This document shows positions 34,197 through 43,606 of a stretch of DNA of 64,000 nucleotides, piece after piece. The notes below the pieces were generated by a model that was not told where the DNA came from, made no database searches, and saw only the letters and a list, made by a program, of their open reading frames with translations. A program made the translations under genes and the position numbers. This DNA comes from Marinomonas flavescens (GTDB lineage: Bacteria > Pseudomonadota > Gammaproteobacteria > Pseudomonadales > Marinomonadaceae), in contig NZ_SJSB01000010.1 of the NCBI RefSeq assembly GCF_004352835.1, forward strand, positions 62,001 to 126,000, written 5' to 3'. The stretch's first letter is position 1, and each line of letters begins with the position of its first letter.

Positions 34197-35783
34197 TTAA
34201 GCCTCTTGTTTGGCTAGGTATTCGTCATAAGTACCATGGAAATCGACAACACCTTCGCTTGTCACTTCAACAATTCGTGTCGCCAAGGACGAAACAAACT
34301 CTCGGTCATGAGAAACAAAGATCAAGGTGCCAGGATAGTTATCTAGCGCCAAGTTCAACGATTCAATAGACTCCATGTCCATGTGGTTAGTCGGCTCATC
34401 CATTACCAATACGTTGGGCTTTTGAAGCATCAACTTACCGAATAACATACGACCTTGTTCACCACCAGAAAGAACTTTTACAGACTTTTTAATGTCATTT
34501 TGAGAGAACAACAAACGACCCAAAGTGCCACGTATGATTTGCTCATCATCGCCCTCTTGACCCCATTGTGACATCCACTCAATCAAACCTACGTCTTTTT
34601 CAAATTCGTGAGCATGATCCTGAGCGTAATAACCAATGTTGGCATTTTCAGACCATTTCACCATACCTTTAGTAAGATCAGTATCACCCACTAGACACTT
34701 CAATAATGTCGTTTTACCAATACCATTTGGCCCGATAACCGCAATGCGCTCACCCACTTCAACCATCATGTTTAAGCCACTAAACAATTGCTCATCATAT
34801 GATTTGGCTAAGTTTTCAACTTGCACCGCGGTACGGTGTAGTTTTTTCTCTTGTTCAAAGCGAATAAACGGATTCTGACGACTTGAAGGCTTAACATCTT
34901 CAAGTTGAATCTTATCGATTTGTTTAGCTCGAGACGTTGCTTGCTTAGATTTTGATGCATTCGCTGAAAAGCGACTAACGAAAGCTTTAAGCTCATTGAT
35001 TTGCGCTTTTTTCTTAGCGTTATCAGACAAAAGACGATCACGGGCCTGTGTTGAAGCCATCATGTATTCGTCATAATTACCTGAGAAAAGACGTATTTCA
35101 CCGTAATCCAAATCCGCCATATTAGTACAAACAGAGTTCAAAAAGTGACGGTCATGGGAAATTATGATCATGGTGCAATTACGCTCAAGAAGAACACCTT
35201 CCAACCAACGGATAGTATTGATATCCAAGTTGTTCGTAGGCTCATCAAGCAACAATATTTCAGGATCAGAAAACAACGCTTGAGCCAGCAAAACTCGAAG
35301 CTTCAAACCTGGAGCAACCTCACTCATTAGTCCGTAATGTTGCTCAGTTGGAATACCCACGCCAAGTAATAACTCGCCGGCACGCGCATCAGAGGTATAA
35401 CCGTCCATTTCAGCAAATTCTGATTCAAGATCACCAGCGCGAAGGCCATCTGCTTCCGTCATTTCTGGATTGGCATAAATGGCATCTTTCTCAGCCTTAA
35501 CCGCCCAAAGCTCTGTATGACCCATGATCACAGTATCAATGACAGAAAAATCTTCGTAAGCAAATTGATCTTGCTTCAATTTACCAAGACGTTCATTAGG
35601 ATCTTTAGAGACATTACCTGAACTTGGCTCTAAGTCGCCACCAAGAATCTTCATGAAAGTGGATTTACCACATCCGTTCGCACCGATTAAACCGTAACGT
35701 TTGCCTTCAGCAAATTTTACGGAAACATTTTCAAACAAAGGTTTTGCACCAAATTGCATGGTGATATTGGCTGTTGTTAACAA
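34197..35783 (-). CDS. ybiT: ABC-F family ATPase YbiT (TTG start)
   Basis: This 528-residue tandem ATPase of the ABC-F family acts on ribosomes rather than in transport. Walker A motifs are GANGCGKST and GPNGIGKTT. The linker between them is the YbiT-type [20 protein letters not shown], and the signatures are degenerate [10 protein letters not shown] and LSGGEQGRM; Walker B is [11 protein letters not shown] and [11 protein letters not shown]. It aligns with E. coli YbiT almost throughout. The family start is M-L-V-S-S-N-V-T-M-Q-F-G, so I used TTG 35783 ([13 protein letters not shown]), which has GGAAG 6 nt upstream. The ATG at 35837 adds 18 unmatched residues. Confidence 0.92.
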   Translation of the reverse strand: MLTTANITMQFGAKPLFENVSVKFAEGKRYGLIGANGCGKSTFMKILGGDLEPSSGNVSKDPNERLGKLKQDQFAYEDFSVIDTVIMGHTELWAVKAEKDAIYANPEMTEADGLRAGDLESEFAEMDGYTSDARAGELLLGVGIPTEQHYGLMSEVAPGLKLRVLLAQALFSDPEILLLDEPTNNLDINTIRWLEGVLLERNCTMIIISHDRHFLNSVCTNMADLDYGEIRLFSGNYDEYMMASTQARDRLLSDNAKKKAQINELKAFVSRFSANASKSKQATSRAKQIDKIQLEDVKPSSRQNPFIRFEQEKKLHRTAVQVENLAKSYDEQLFSGLNMMVEVGERIAVIGPNGIGKTTLLKCLVGDTDLTKGMVKWSENANIGYYAQDHAHEFEKDVGLIEWMSQWGQEGDDEQIIRGTLGRLLFSQNDIKKSVKVLSGGEQGRMLFGKLMLQKPNVLVMDEPTNHMDMESIESLNLALDNYPGTLIFVSHDREFVSSLATRIVEVTSEGVVDFHGTYDEYLAKQEA

Positions 35784-36132
35784 GGTAATCTTCCACTTTT
35801 CATGACGTAAATTTAGGCGCTTAATGTCAGCAACCATTGATGTGACGTATTATCGCACAAACCCCCACCATTCTTTAAGTGACAAAGTCATTATTGGGCA
35901 CATTAAACGGTGTAAAAATTTGGCAAGCTTCTTTCTAAAGAAAAAATGCATTCTTTTTTTTGAACAGATGATTAAAAATAGACTCTACTTATCATCAACG
36001 TTTGGCAAAATAGCTCAAAATAGGCCTTTCTTTCACCACTCAACACGTTAAAGCAATTAATAATGTGCCAGTATAAAGAAAGTCATTTGATAGCCGATGA
36101 CATTAAAAGACAAACACTGACGGGAGAACATA
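35784..36132. other. Gene-free divergent spacer between ybiT and the cNMP-binding gene
   Basis: These 349 bp are A/T-rich. A 75-residue rightward frame (35824-36051) has no ribosome-binding site or recognisable sequence and overlaps the ybiT control region; I regard it as chance. Promoters for both flanking genes must lie here, but none was clear enough to place. An ATG 1-2 nt after GGGAGAACATA marks the start of the right-hand gene. Confidence 0.6.
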
Positions 36133-36624
36133 ATGCACACCGTCCAAGTAAATACAGTAAGTTATGATATTTCACCAGAAAAGCTAAAAGAAGGCTCTAT
36201 ATTCGGCGCGTTATCAAATGAGTCTATTCAATATCTCATCGATAATGGAAGCATTCTTTGTGCAGACGAAGGGGATGAGATTTTCAAATATGGCAGTAAA
36301 GGCGGAAGTTTTTACACAGTACTTCACGGCAGCTTAGACTTCTTCAAACAACATGAAGATAAAGCAATGCACACAAGGTTCGTTGAATTTGGTGAATCTA
36401 TTGGTTTTGTCTCAATGATTGCCCTCCACGACCGTGTCGGCAATGCTTACGCAAAAGAAGCCAGCCTACTACTTGAGATATCAAGCCAGCTGTTCAGTGA
36501 TTTTCATGATAACTACCCCTTTGATTTTGGGATACTACTGATGAATCTAGCCAGAGACATGGCTCGAAATATACGAGAGCTGAGCAACGCATTGGTAACG
36601 AACGACATAAACGTCACTGAGTAA
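36133..36624 (+). CDS. Cyclic nucleotide-binding domain protein
   Basis: This 163-residue protein contains a stand-alone cNMP-binding fold. FGALSNESIQYLIDNGSILC leads into the barrel (ADEGDEIFKYGSKGGSFYTV, LHGSLDFF, FGESIGFVSMIALHDRVGNA), and the tail is the helical C-cap. The phosphate-binding cassette (FGES-GFVSMI-x(3)-R-x-GNA) is degenerate relative to CRP, so nucleotide binding is not assured. No HTH follows, so it is not a CRP-type activator. Such proteins usually act as small sensors or modulators; the partner here is unknown. It is an isolated gene. Confidence 0.85.
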   Translation: MHTVQVNTVSYDISPEKLKEGSIFGALSNESIQYLIDNGSILCADEGDEIFKYGSKGGSFYTVLHGSLDFFKQHEDKAMHTRFVEFGESIGFVSMIALHDRVGNAYAKEASLLLEISSQLFSDFHDNYPFDFGILLMNLARDMARNIRELSNALVTNDINVTE

Positions 36625-36696
36625 AATGACATATGATAGTAACAACATAAGACATTAACAGGTCGATACAGAAATCAACCTGTTAATCATATTGAT

Positions 36697-37047
36697 TTAT
36701 TTTTCGGCCGCTACGACTGAAATTTCAACCAACAATTCTGCTCTTGCCATGCGAGCTTCAACACACGCTCGTGCTGGTGCATAGCCTTCTGGTACCCAAG
36801 CATCCCAAACCGCATTCATTGCCGCAAAGTCTTTCATATCACGAATATAGATAGTCGCTGAAAGAATGTGCTCTTTATCAGAACCCGCTTGTGCTAGTAA
36901 CGTATCTACTTTGTCCAACATAGTGGCAGTTTGCTCTGAGATATCGGTATTGGCATCTGCCCCTACTTGACCACAAAGGTAGATTGTTCCTTGATGCTTA
37001 ACGATACGGCTCATGCGCTGAGCGGTTTCCATACGAGTAATAGACAT
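36697..37047 (-). CDS. RidA-family (YjgF/YER057c) protein
   Basis: This 116-residue trimeric-fold protein matches the RidA superfamily: [20 protein letters not shown], then a central [20 protein letters not shown] and C-terminal [20 protein letters not shown]. The conserved Arg in PARACVEA would contact the substrate carboxylate, so imine/enamine deaminase activity is possible. It lacks the RidA core sequence G-P-Y-S-x-A near the N-terminus, so it belongs to one of the Rid subfamilies other than archetypal RidA. It is an isolated gene. Confidence 0.9.
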   Translation of the reverse strand: MSITRMETAQRMSRIVKHQGTIYLCGQVGADANTDISEQTATMLDKVDTLLAQAGSDKEHILSATIYIRDMKDFAAMNAVWDAWVPEGYAPARACVEARMARAELLVEISVVAAEK

Positions 37048-37161
37048 AAAAAATTCCTATAATGATTGTGTAGACCTGAGAATGCGGACAATATTAACAA
37101 AATAAAAAAAGAGTATCCCACTTAAAAACAATTATCATAAGAAATAACCCACTATTAAAAA

Positions 37162-37770
37162 CTAAAACTCCAGTCCTTTCTGCGCCTTAATGCCGCGCTT
37201 AAAAGCATGTTTCACTTCTTTTATTTCGCTCACCGTATCAGCCAACTCAATAAGCGACTCCGACGCTCCTCTGCCAGTCACGACCAAATGTTGTGTCTCT
37301 GGGCGATTCATCAGCGCATCCAACACCAAACCTTCTTCAAGATATTCGTAGTGCAGCAAATACGTCAACTCATCCAATACCACTAGATCAAAACTTGGAT
37401 CTGCCAGCATCACAACTGCTTGTTGCCATGCCTGTTGCGACGAAGCGATGTCCGCCTCACGATTTTGTGTTTCCCAAGTAAAGCCGGACGGCATAATTTC
37501 CCATTGCACGTTGGGTTGTGCTTTAAAAAAATCTATTTCACCGGTATTCCACTCGCCCTTCAAAAACTGCACCACACCTACTTTCATGCCATGACCCAAT
37601 GCTCGAGCCACCATGCCTAATGCAGAGCTAGATTTACCCTTACCGTTACCAGTTAATAAAACAAAGGTGCCTTTGTCTTCTTGTGCTTTAGCAATCCGCT
37701 GGTCCACGTGTTTTTTGATCGCCTGCATGCGTAACTGATGTTGCTCTGGATCTTTAATGGTTTTCGCCAT
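37162..37770 (-). CDS. cobO: Cob(I)yrinic acid a,c-diamide adenosyltransferase (CobO/BtuR)
   Basis: This 202-residue P-loop enzyme attaches the adenosyl group to corrinoids. The GNGKGKSSSALG P-loop (about 45-56), VGVVQFLKGEWNTGE, DLVVLDELTYLL (Walker B-like) and VTGRGASESLIELADTVSEI are all family signatures. The start was set at 37770 (MAKTIKDPEQHQLR), which has GGAG 6 nt upstream; the ATG at 37782 actually supplies that GGAG. It lies just downstream of metH, a cobalamin enzyme, though separated from it by a terminator. No other cobalamin-synthesis gene is in the window, so it probably serves salvage. Confidence 0.95.
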   Translation of the reverse strand: MAKTIKDPEQHQLRMQAIKKHVDQRIAKAQEDKGTFVLLTGNGKGKSSSALGMVARALGHGMKVGVVQFLKGEWNTGEIDFFKAQPNVQWEIMPSGFTWETQNREADIASSQQAWQQAVVMLADPSFDLVVLDELTYLLHYEYLEEGLVLDALMNRPETQHLVVTGRGASESLIELADTVSEIKEVKHAFKRGIKAQKGLEF

Positions 37771-37802
37771 TCTATTCTCCATAAAATCTTAAATAATAAA
37801 AA

Positions 37803-37836
37803 AAACCTTATCTATGTTTCAGCATAAATAAGGTTT
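37803..37836 (-). terminator. Terminator of metH
   Basis: AAACCTTAT (37803-37811) pairs with ATAAGGTTT (37828-37836), with an inner TATG/CATA, and eight T follow on the minus strand. It lies 22 bp after the metH stop. Confidence 0.93.
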
Positions 37837-37857
37837 CAATAGCACACATTCTATTTG

Positions 37858-40800
37858 TTAAATACGATCATCTTCTGGGTCGTAACCAAGATTTGGAGCT
37901 AACCAACGTTCCGCATCGTCTTTTGACATGCCTTTACGAGCTGCATAGTCATCTACTTGATCAGGCCCTATTTTTCCGACACCAAAAAATGTGCTGTCTG
38001 GATGCGCAAAATACCAGCCACTTACTGCCGCCGTAGGCAACATAGCAAAGCTTTCTGTAATTTCCATATCAATTTTATCTTTCACATTAAGAAGGGTCCA
38101 TAACTTGGCCTTCTCGGTATGATCTGGACACGCAGGATAACCAGGTGCTGGGCGAATACCCTGATATTTTTCTTTTAACAGCTGCTCATTTGTGAGGTCT
38201 TCATCTGCCGCATAACCCCAATATTCTTTACGAACTCTCTCATGAAGATATTCCGTTACCGCTTCAGCCAAACGATCTGCTACCGCTTTGATCATGATTG
38301 AATTGTAATCATCATAATCCGCCTCGTATGCGGCAATTAATGGGTCAATACCAAAACCCGCAGCACAAGCAAAAGCACCAATGTAATCCCCTACACCACT
38401 ATCTTTTGGTGCGACAAAATCAGCCAAACTGTGATTGTACTTTCCTGGAGCAGTCAATTCGTTTTGAATTCGCAAAAAGGACAAACGCTCAATAACTTTC
38501 GTACGGCTTTCGTCAGCGTAAATCTCTATATCATCGTGATTCACCTGATTCGCCGGAAACAAACCAATCACAGCTCGCGCTTTAAGGCTCTTCGTGGCGA
38601 TAACTTCCTCTAACATTGCCAATGCGTCGTTATAAACACGAGTCGCTTCGACACCAACAACGTCGTCCGTCAAGATCCGAGGATATGAACCTGCCAACTC
38701 CCATGTTTGAAAGAATGGCGTCCAATCGATGTAAGCTTTCACAACATTAAGATCAATATCATTTTCTGTCAGTACCGTAATGCCCAATTTTTTCGGCGTC
38801 ACAATGTTAGTTTCATCAAACGCGATCGGTGCTTTATTCAGACGTGCCTTATCAAGCGACACACGACGACCGGCTTTCACTCGATCTTTATAGCGCAATC
38901 GTGTTTTTTCATAATCGAGCTTAATGTCATCGACAAATTTCTGACGACGCTCTGTGTCTTTGCTCAGTAAAGCACTCGCCACACCAACACTGCGTGACGC
39001 ATTGGTAACATGTACGACCTGATTATTTTTGTAGTTTTGCTCTATTTTTACTGCGGTATGCGCTTTAGACGTGGTTGCGCCACCAACCATCACGGGTAAA
39101 GTAAAGCCTTGACGCTGCATTTCTTTTGCCACATGAACCATTTCATCAAGTGACGGAGTGATAAGACCCGACAAGCCAATTAAATCAGCACCTTCTTCTT
39201 TTGCGGTGCGCAAAATTTTCTCAGCGGAAACCATGACCCCTAAGTCGATGACTTCAAAATTGTTACACTGCAACACAACACCGACAATGTTTTTCCCAAT
39301 ATCATGGACATCACCCTTCACTGTCGCCATGACAATTTTGCCATTACTAGAAGAGGCAGTATCCATGTTGCGAGCTTTTTCTTCCTCAATATAAGGCATC
39401 AAATACGCAACGGCTTTCTTCATTACCCGAGCCGATTTTACAACCTGTGGCAAAAACATTTTACCGGCACCAAACAAGTCGCCTACAATCCCCATCCCAT
39501 CCATTAAGGGACCTTCTATCACCTCCAATGGACGATCAAAAAATTGGCGCGCTTCTTCAGTGTCCTCATCAATAAATTCAGTGATACCTTTAACCAACGC
39601 ATGGCTCAAACGCTCGGTTACGGACAAGGTTCGCCATTCTTGTGTTTCTTTCTCAGCAACTTCACCCGTACCTGCAAATTCACCTGCCATCGCCAATAAA
39701 TTGTCTGTCGCATCCGGAGTGCGATTAAGAACCGCATCTTCTACTGCATGGCGTAACTTGGCCGGAATGTCTTCATACAAAGCCAACTGACCAGCATTAA
39801 CAATCCCCATTGTCATGCCTTGCTTGATAGCATGATATAAAAAGACAGAGTGAATGGCTTCCCTTACAGGATTGTTGCCTCGGAACGAAAAGGACACATT
39901 AGATACACCACCAGAGACTTTCGCATACGGTAATTCACGCGTGATGTCGCCAGTCGCCTCAATAAAGTCCAACGCATAACGGTTGTGCTCTTCTATCCCT
40001 GTTGCAATCGCAAAAATGTTTGGGTCAAAAATAATGTCTTCTGGCGGAAAACCAACTTCATCGACTAAAATCTTGTACGAGCGACGACAAATATCAATCT
40101 TACGTTGACGAGTGTCTGCTTGACCGGTTTCATCGAAGGCCATCACAATCACAGCCGCGCCATATTTCATTAGCTTGCGCGCTTGCTCTCTGAAATTGTC
40201 TTCTCCTTCTTTCATACTAATGGAGTTAACAACGCCCTTACCTTGAATCCATTTCAAGCCCGCCTCAAGTATTTCCCACTTAGAAGAATCCAACATGATA
40301 GGAACACGTGAAATATCAGGTTCAGAGGCGATCAGTTTCAAGAATCTTTCCATCGCTCCTTTCGAATCCAACATGCCTTCGTCCATGTTGATATCGATAA
40401 TTTGCGCACCGTTTTCAACTTGCTGACGAGCCACACTAAGAGCAGTGTCAAAGTCACCTTCTTTAATAAGGCGTTTAAACATGGCTGAGCCTGTAACGTT
40501 AGTTCGCTCACCAACGTTAACAAACAAACTATTACCATCAATATTAAAAGGCTCTAAGCCAGATAATCGACAAGCTTTTTCAATCGTAGGGATAACTCGT
40601 GGCACGGCGTCCTTGAACGCGGTCGCAAATGCATCTATGTGACTTGGCCCAGTTCCACAACAACCGCCAATAATATTTATAAAGCCGGAATCTACCCAAC
40701 CTTTAATTTCATTGAGCATTTCTTCTGGCGTTTCATCGTATTCACCAAAAGCATTTGGCAAACCCGCATTCGGGTGAGCAGAGATGTGTGTGTCGGCGAT

Positions 40801-41601
40801 TCGTGAAAGTTCGTCAATGTATTGACGTAAATCTTTTGGTCCCAAGGCACAGTTCAAGCCAACAGAAATAGGTTTGGCGTGAGAAATAGAATTCCAAAAT
40901 GCCTCAGTTGTTTGACCAGACAGTGTACGCCCTGATGCATCAGTAATGGTACCTGAGATCATAATCGGATAACGCACACCACTTTTTTCAAAGTAATCCA
41001 GTACCGCGTAAATCGCGGCTTTGGCATTCAAGGTATCAAATATAGTCTCAATCAAAATGAGATCGACACCCCCTTTCACCAAGCCATCTACGGCAACGGT
41101 ATAGGCTTCAACTAATTCGTCAAAGTGCACATTACGAAAGCCTGGATCGTTAACATCCGGTGAAATAGTACAGGTACGACTTGTTGGCCCTACTGCGCCC
41201 GCAACAAAACGCGGCTTATCCGGGTTTTGTTGAGTAAATTCATCCGCAGCTTCACGGGCAAGACGAGCCGATTCGAAATTCAACTCATAGCTTAACGCTT
41301 CCATGTGGTAATCAAGCATGGAGATGTAGTTAGCATTGAAAGTATTGGTTTCAATGATGTCTGCGCCCGCCGCAAGGTAAGCAGAGTAAATGTCTTTAAT
41401 GATTTTAGGTTGTGTTAATGACAGTAAATCATTGTTCCCTTTGACATCACTCTTCCAGTCTTCAAATCGCTCTCCACGATAATCTTCCTCTTCAAGCTTA
41501 TAAGATTGAATCATGGTTCCCATGGCACCATCGAGAATCAGAACGTTTTCTGCTAAACGTTTCTCAATAATGGAATACGATTTGGACTTTACCACTGTCA
41601 T
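37858..41601 (-). CDS. metH: Cobalamin-dependent methionine synthase MetH
   Basis: MetH methylates homocysteine from 5-methyltetrahydrofolate through a cobalamin cofactor. The 1247-residue protein has all four modules: homocysteine-binding (about 1-340, [10 protein letters not shown] with zinc Cys residues in LNCALG and [11 protein letters not shown]); folate-binding (about 360-620, [20 protein letters not shown]); cobalamin-binding (about 660-900, [19 protein letters not shown], with the B12-ligand His in DxHxxG); and AdoMet reactivation (about 920-1235, [15 protein letters not shown]). Start: the ATG at 41601 has GAGG only 2 nt away, so GTG codon 3, 7-8 nt after GAGG, may be the true start. 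No cobalamin riboswitch was recognised in the 138 bp upstream. Confidence 0.98.
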   Translation of the reverse strand: MTVVKSKSYSIIEKRLAENVLILDGAMGTMIQSYKLEEEDYRGERFEDWKSDVKGNNDLLSLTQPKIIKDIYSAYLAAGADIIETNTFNANYISMLDYHMEALSYELNFESARLAREAADEFTQQNPDKPRFVAGAVGPTSRTCTISPDVNDPGFRNVHFDELVEAYTVAVDGLVKGGVDLILIETIFDTLNAKAAIYAVLDYFEKSGVRYPIMISGTITDASGRTLSGQTTEAFWNSISHAKPISVGLNCALGPKDLRQYIDELSRIADTHISAHPNAGLPNAFGEYDETPEEMLNEIKGWVDSGFINIIGGCCGTGPSHIDAFATAFKDAVPRVIPTIEKACRLSGLEPFNIDGNSLFVNVGERTNVTGSAMFKRLIKEGDFDTALSVARQQVENGAQIIDINMDEGMLDSKGAMERFLKLIASEPDISRVPIMLDSSKWEILEAGLKWIQGKGVVNSISMKEGEDNFREQARKLMKYGAAVIVMAFDETGQADTRQRKIDICRRSYKILVDEVGFPPEDIIFDPNIFAIATGIEEHNRYALDFIEATGDITRELPYAKVSGGVSNVSFSFRGNNPVREAIHSVFLYHAIKQGMTMGIVNAGQLALYEDIPAKLRHAVEDAVLNRTPDATDNLLAMAGEFAGTGEVAEKETQEWRTLSVTERLSHALVKGITEFIDEDTEEARQFFDRPLEVIEGPLMDGMGIVGDLFGAGKMFLPQVVKSARVMKKAVAYLMPYIEEEKARNMDTASSSNGKIVMATVKGDVHDIGKNIVGVVLQCNNFEVIDLGVMVSAEKILRTAKEEGADLIGLSGLITPSLDEMVHVAKEMQRQGFTLPVMVGGATTSKAHTAVKIEQNYKNNQVVHVTNASRSVGVASALLSKDTERRQKFVDDIKLDYEKTRLRYKDRVKAGRRVSLDKARLNKAPIAFDETNIVTPKKLGITVLTENDIDLNVVKAYIDWTPFFQTWELAGSYPRILTDDVVGVEATRVYNDALAMLEEVIATKSLKARAVIGLFPANQVNHDDIEIYADESRTKVIERLSFLRIQNELTAPGKYNHSLADFVAPKDSGVGDYIGAFACAAGFGIDPLIAAYEADYDDYNSIMIKAVADRLAEAVTEYLHERVRKEYWGYAADEDLTNEQLLKEKYQGIRPAPGYPACPDHTEKAKLWTLLNVKDKIDMEITESFAMLPTAAVSGWYFAHPDSTFFGVGKIGPDQVDDYAARKGMSKDDAERWLAPNLGYDPEDDRI

Positions 41602-41694
41602 TACCTCAAAAAAAAATATGCACAGTCACTATACCCAAATACCACGACTCTGGTGTTGAATAATAGTAATGAGAAGTTGAATGATCTAAGAATG

Positions 41695-41725
41695 AAACAG
41701 GCTGCCGCTTGGCAACAGCCTGTTT
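41695..41725 (-). terminator. Terminator of the lipoprotein gene
   Basis: AAACAGGCTG (41695-41704) pairs with CAGCCTGTTT (41716-41725) and an inner GCC/GGC extends it. It lies 15 bp after the stop of the gene at 41740. Confidence 0.8.
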
Positions 41726-41739
41726 AAAAAGAAAGGATG

Positions 41740-43407
41740 TTAACTGTTTTTACCTTTTCGGTTAATACGACCCACCAAAAATCCGCCCAATAAACCCACT
41801 AATATCGCAATACCCCAGTAACCGTACTTATCGAACAAGTCATCATTTGTCAGAGCAACCGTATCACTGTCTCGATAAACCTGCCTCATGATGCGCTGCC
41901 CTTGATAATTCATCTGCTGAGAAACAAACAAATTAAGTTTGGCTTTAGGACGCTCATTTAAGCCACTTACACGCCAGCGCCATTGCAGCTGACCATCTTT
42001 AAGGACCGCTTCCGCTTCACTAGCACTAACCATCTGTATTGCACTGTCGGTCACCAATTCAGCAACATAGGTTTGCCCAGCCACAGGATTTTCAACCGTT
42101 GCCGTAACCAAGATTTCAAAGTTGTTATGCAATGACATCTTATTGGGCACTTGCCACTTTACATTGCTCAATCCAGAGTTGATTTGTGACTGTAAGGCAT
42201 TCACTTCAGCTTGGAACGGGATCAAATTATTTATTTGAGATTCAAGCTGCATTTGTTGCGATTCACGTCCTTTGGTTTCCGCTTTAATCGCTTCTAATTG
42301 TTTTTGGAGCTCGGCTTGTTGTGCTTGCGAACTGGCTAAAGACTTGGCCAGCATATTCTGATCAGCTAGGCTCGCTTGCAATGCCGACTGACTCCTAGTG
42401 AGTTTTCTATTCACTGATGTATTCATCGCACCGAGTGCCGCTAAACGTTTCGCTAATGCTTGTATTTTTGCTTTATTGTCAGCGCCGGCACTTAGAGAAG
42501 TTGTTAGCTCCAACACATCACCTTGATAATCTGCTATCAATGATTTCTGAGCAGCAATGACGCTTTTGAGTTTAGCAATTTCACTGCGTAATTGATCAGC
42601 ATCGAGCGCATCCAAACGAACTTGATCAGGGGCGGTTGACGTTCCCTTTTGTAAAGCATCAATACTGTTACGCTGAGCACCAATCTCTGCTAATAAAGCG
42701 CTATTTTGCGCCCTCGCCTTTGCGATTATCTCACCCAACCGTCCATTGTCTTTTTTAAGAGAGACTAACGACTGCTGGTTGTCCTGATTCTCTTTATTTA
42801 AGCTATCGTATTTTTGTTGCAGCAGTCTCTGCTCTTTGCCTAAAGTCTGGTATTCCTGACTCAAAGCATAATGTGCTGAATCCAATGTTTGAAAACTGTC
42901 ATTTAAGGAAAGAAACTCTCGACTTGTCTGTTCGCTTGGAATCGTTTTTGTTATTTTGTTTCTAAGGGCTGTATTTTTGCCTTCTAAACGTTTGATTTGA
43001 CTAACAAGATGGTCATTTTCTATTTTCAATTCAGCGTACTGAGATTCAGCACTTTCCCGTAATCGCTTTTCTTTTTCTATGTTAACCAATGATTCAGCAT
43101 CAGATGGCGACTGACTTAAAGCAGCAATCGACTTATCTTGTGCATCAAGCGTTTTTTGCAAACTGAGAAGTTGCTCGTTATTTATTACTAATGTCTGTTT
43201 AAGAGATTCTATTTTTTGATTATTTTTACCCATTTCCTGAGTGAAAATAGCATTTTTTGACATGATTTCAGTGGTGGTTTGGGAAGGTGTTGTTCCCTCT
43301 ATCAGCTTGGTACCTTGCCCTTGAGAGGAAGTACTGGTCGTCGTAGTGCATGCTGATACCATCAATCCTAAAGCCAAAGGAATTAAAATGGTGGTGCGCG
43401 TTTTCAT
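41740..43407 (-). CDS. Coiled-coil lipoprotein with C-terminal transmembrane helix, function unknown
   Basis: I do not recognise this 555-residue protein. It starts with a lipoprotein signal (MKTRTTILIPLALGLMVSAC, lipobox VSAC, Cys20, followed by Thr, which does not signal inner-membrane retention). A Ser/Thr linker and a very long coiled coil (about 50-400, for example ESQYAELKIENDHLVSQIKR) follow, then a beta-rich domain (about 415-520). The C-terminus is a clear transmembrane helix (about 530-548, WGIAILVGLLGGFLVGRINR) with a short basic tail. A lipid anchor at one end and a membrane helix at the other is unusual, and could tether two envelope layers. It forms a single-gene unit between metH and pepN. 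Confidence 0.8.
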   Translation of the reverse strand: MKTRTTILIPLALGLMVSACTTTTSTSSQGQGTKLIEGTTPSQTTTEIMSKNAIFTQEMGKNNQKIESLKQTLVINNEQLLSLQKTLDAQDKSIAALSQSPSDAESLVNIEKEKRLRESAESQYAELKIENDHLVSQIKRLEGKNTALRNKITKTIPSEQTSREFLSLNDSFQTLDSAHYALSQEYQTLGKEQRLLQQKYDSLNKENQDNQQSLVSLKKDNGRLGEIIAKARAQNSALLAEIGAQRNSIDALQKGTSTAPDQVRLDALDADQLRSEIAKLKSVIAAQKSLIADYQGDVLELTTSLSAGADNKAKIQALAKRLAALGAMNTSVNRKLTRSQSALQASLADQNMLAKSLASSQAQQAELQKQLEAIKAETKGRESQQMQLESQINNLIPFQAEVNALQSQINSGLSNVKWQVPNKMSLHNNFEILVTATVENPVAGQTYVAELVTDSAIQMVSASEAEAVLKDGQLQWRWRVSGLNERPKAKLNLFVSQQMNYQGQRIMRQVYRDSDTVALTNDDLFDKYGYWGIAILVGLLGGFLVGRINRKGKNS

Positions 43408-43546
43408 TATCCACTCCTTAACAAACCCAAGGTCAACAATAAGTTAACTCACTTATGCCAGAATTTAGACTGAAATGCAAAAAAGGCGTCAAGTTATTGT
43501 TTTTATTTCATAGATTTGTTGATTTCAGCATCTAGAGTTGGATAAA

Positions 43547-43579
43547 AAAATACCCAAGATCAAAGATCTTGGGTATTTT
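43547..43579 (-). terminator. Terminator of pepN
   Basis: A perfect 15-bp stem (43547-43561 with 43565-43579) has a 3-nt loop and a minus-strand T-run after it. It lies 28 bp after the pepN stop. Confidence 0.93.
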
Positions 43580-43606
43580 GGAGTGTATTTTTTGACGAAT
43601 GATTAA

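Noticed and set aside
35824-36051. Rightward 75-codon frame in the ybiT upstream region
   Set aside because: No ribosome-binding site, composition unlike protein, and it overlaps the proposed ybiT start region.
41602-41739. Cobalamin or SAM riboswitch upstream of metH
   Set aside because: The 138-bp region is too short and contains no recognisable conserved core; it mainly holds the next gene's terminator.
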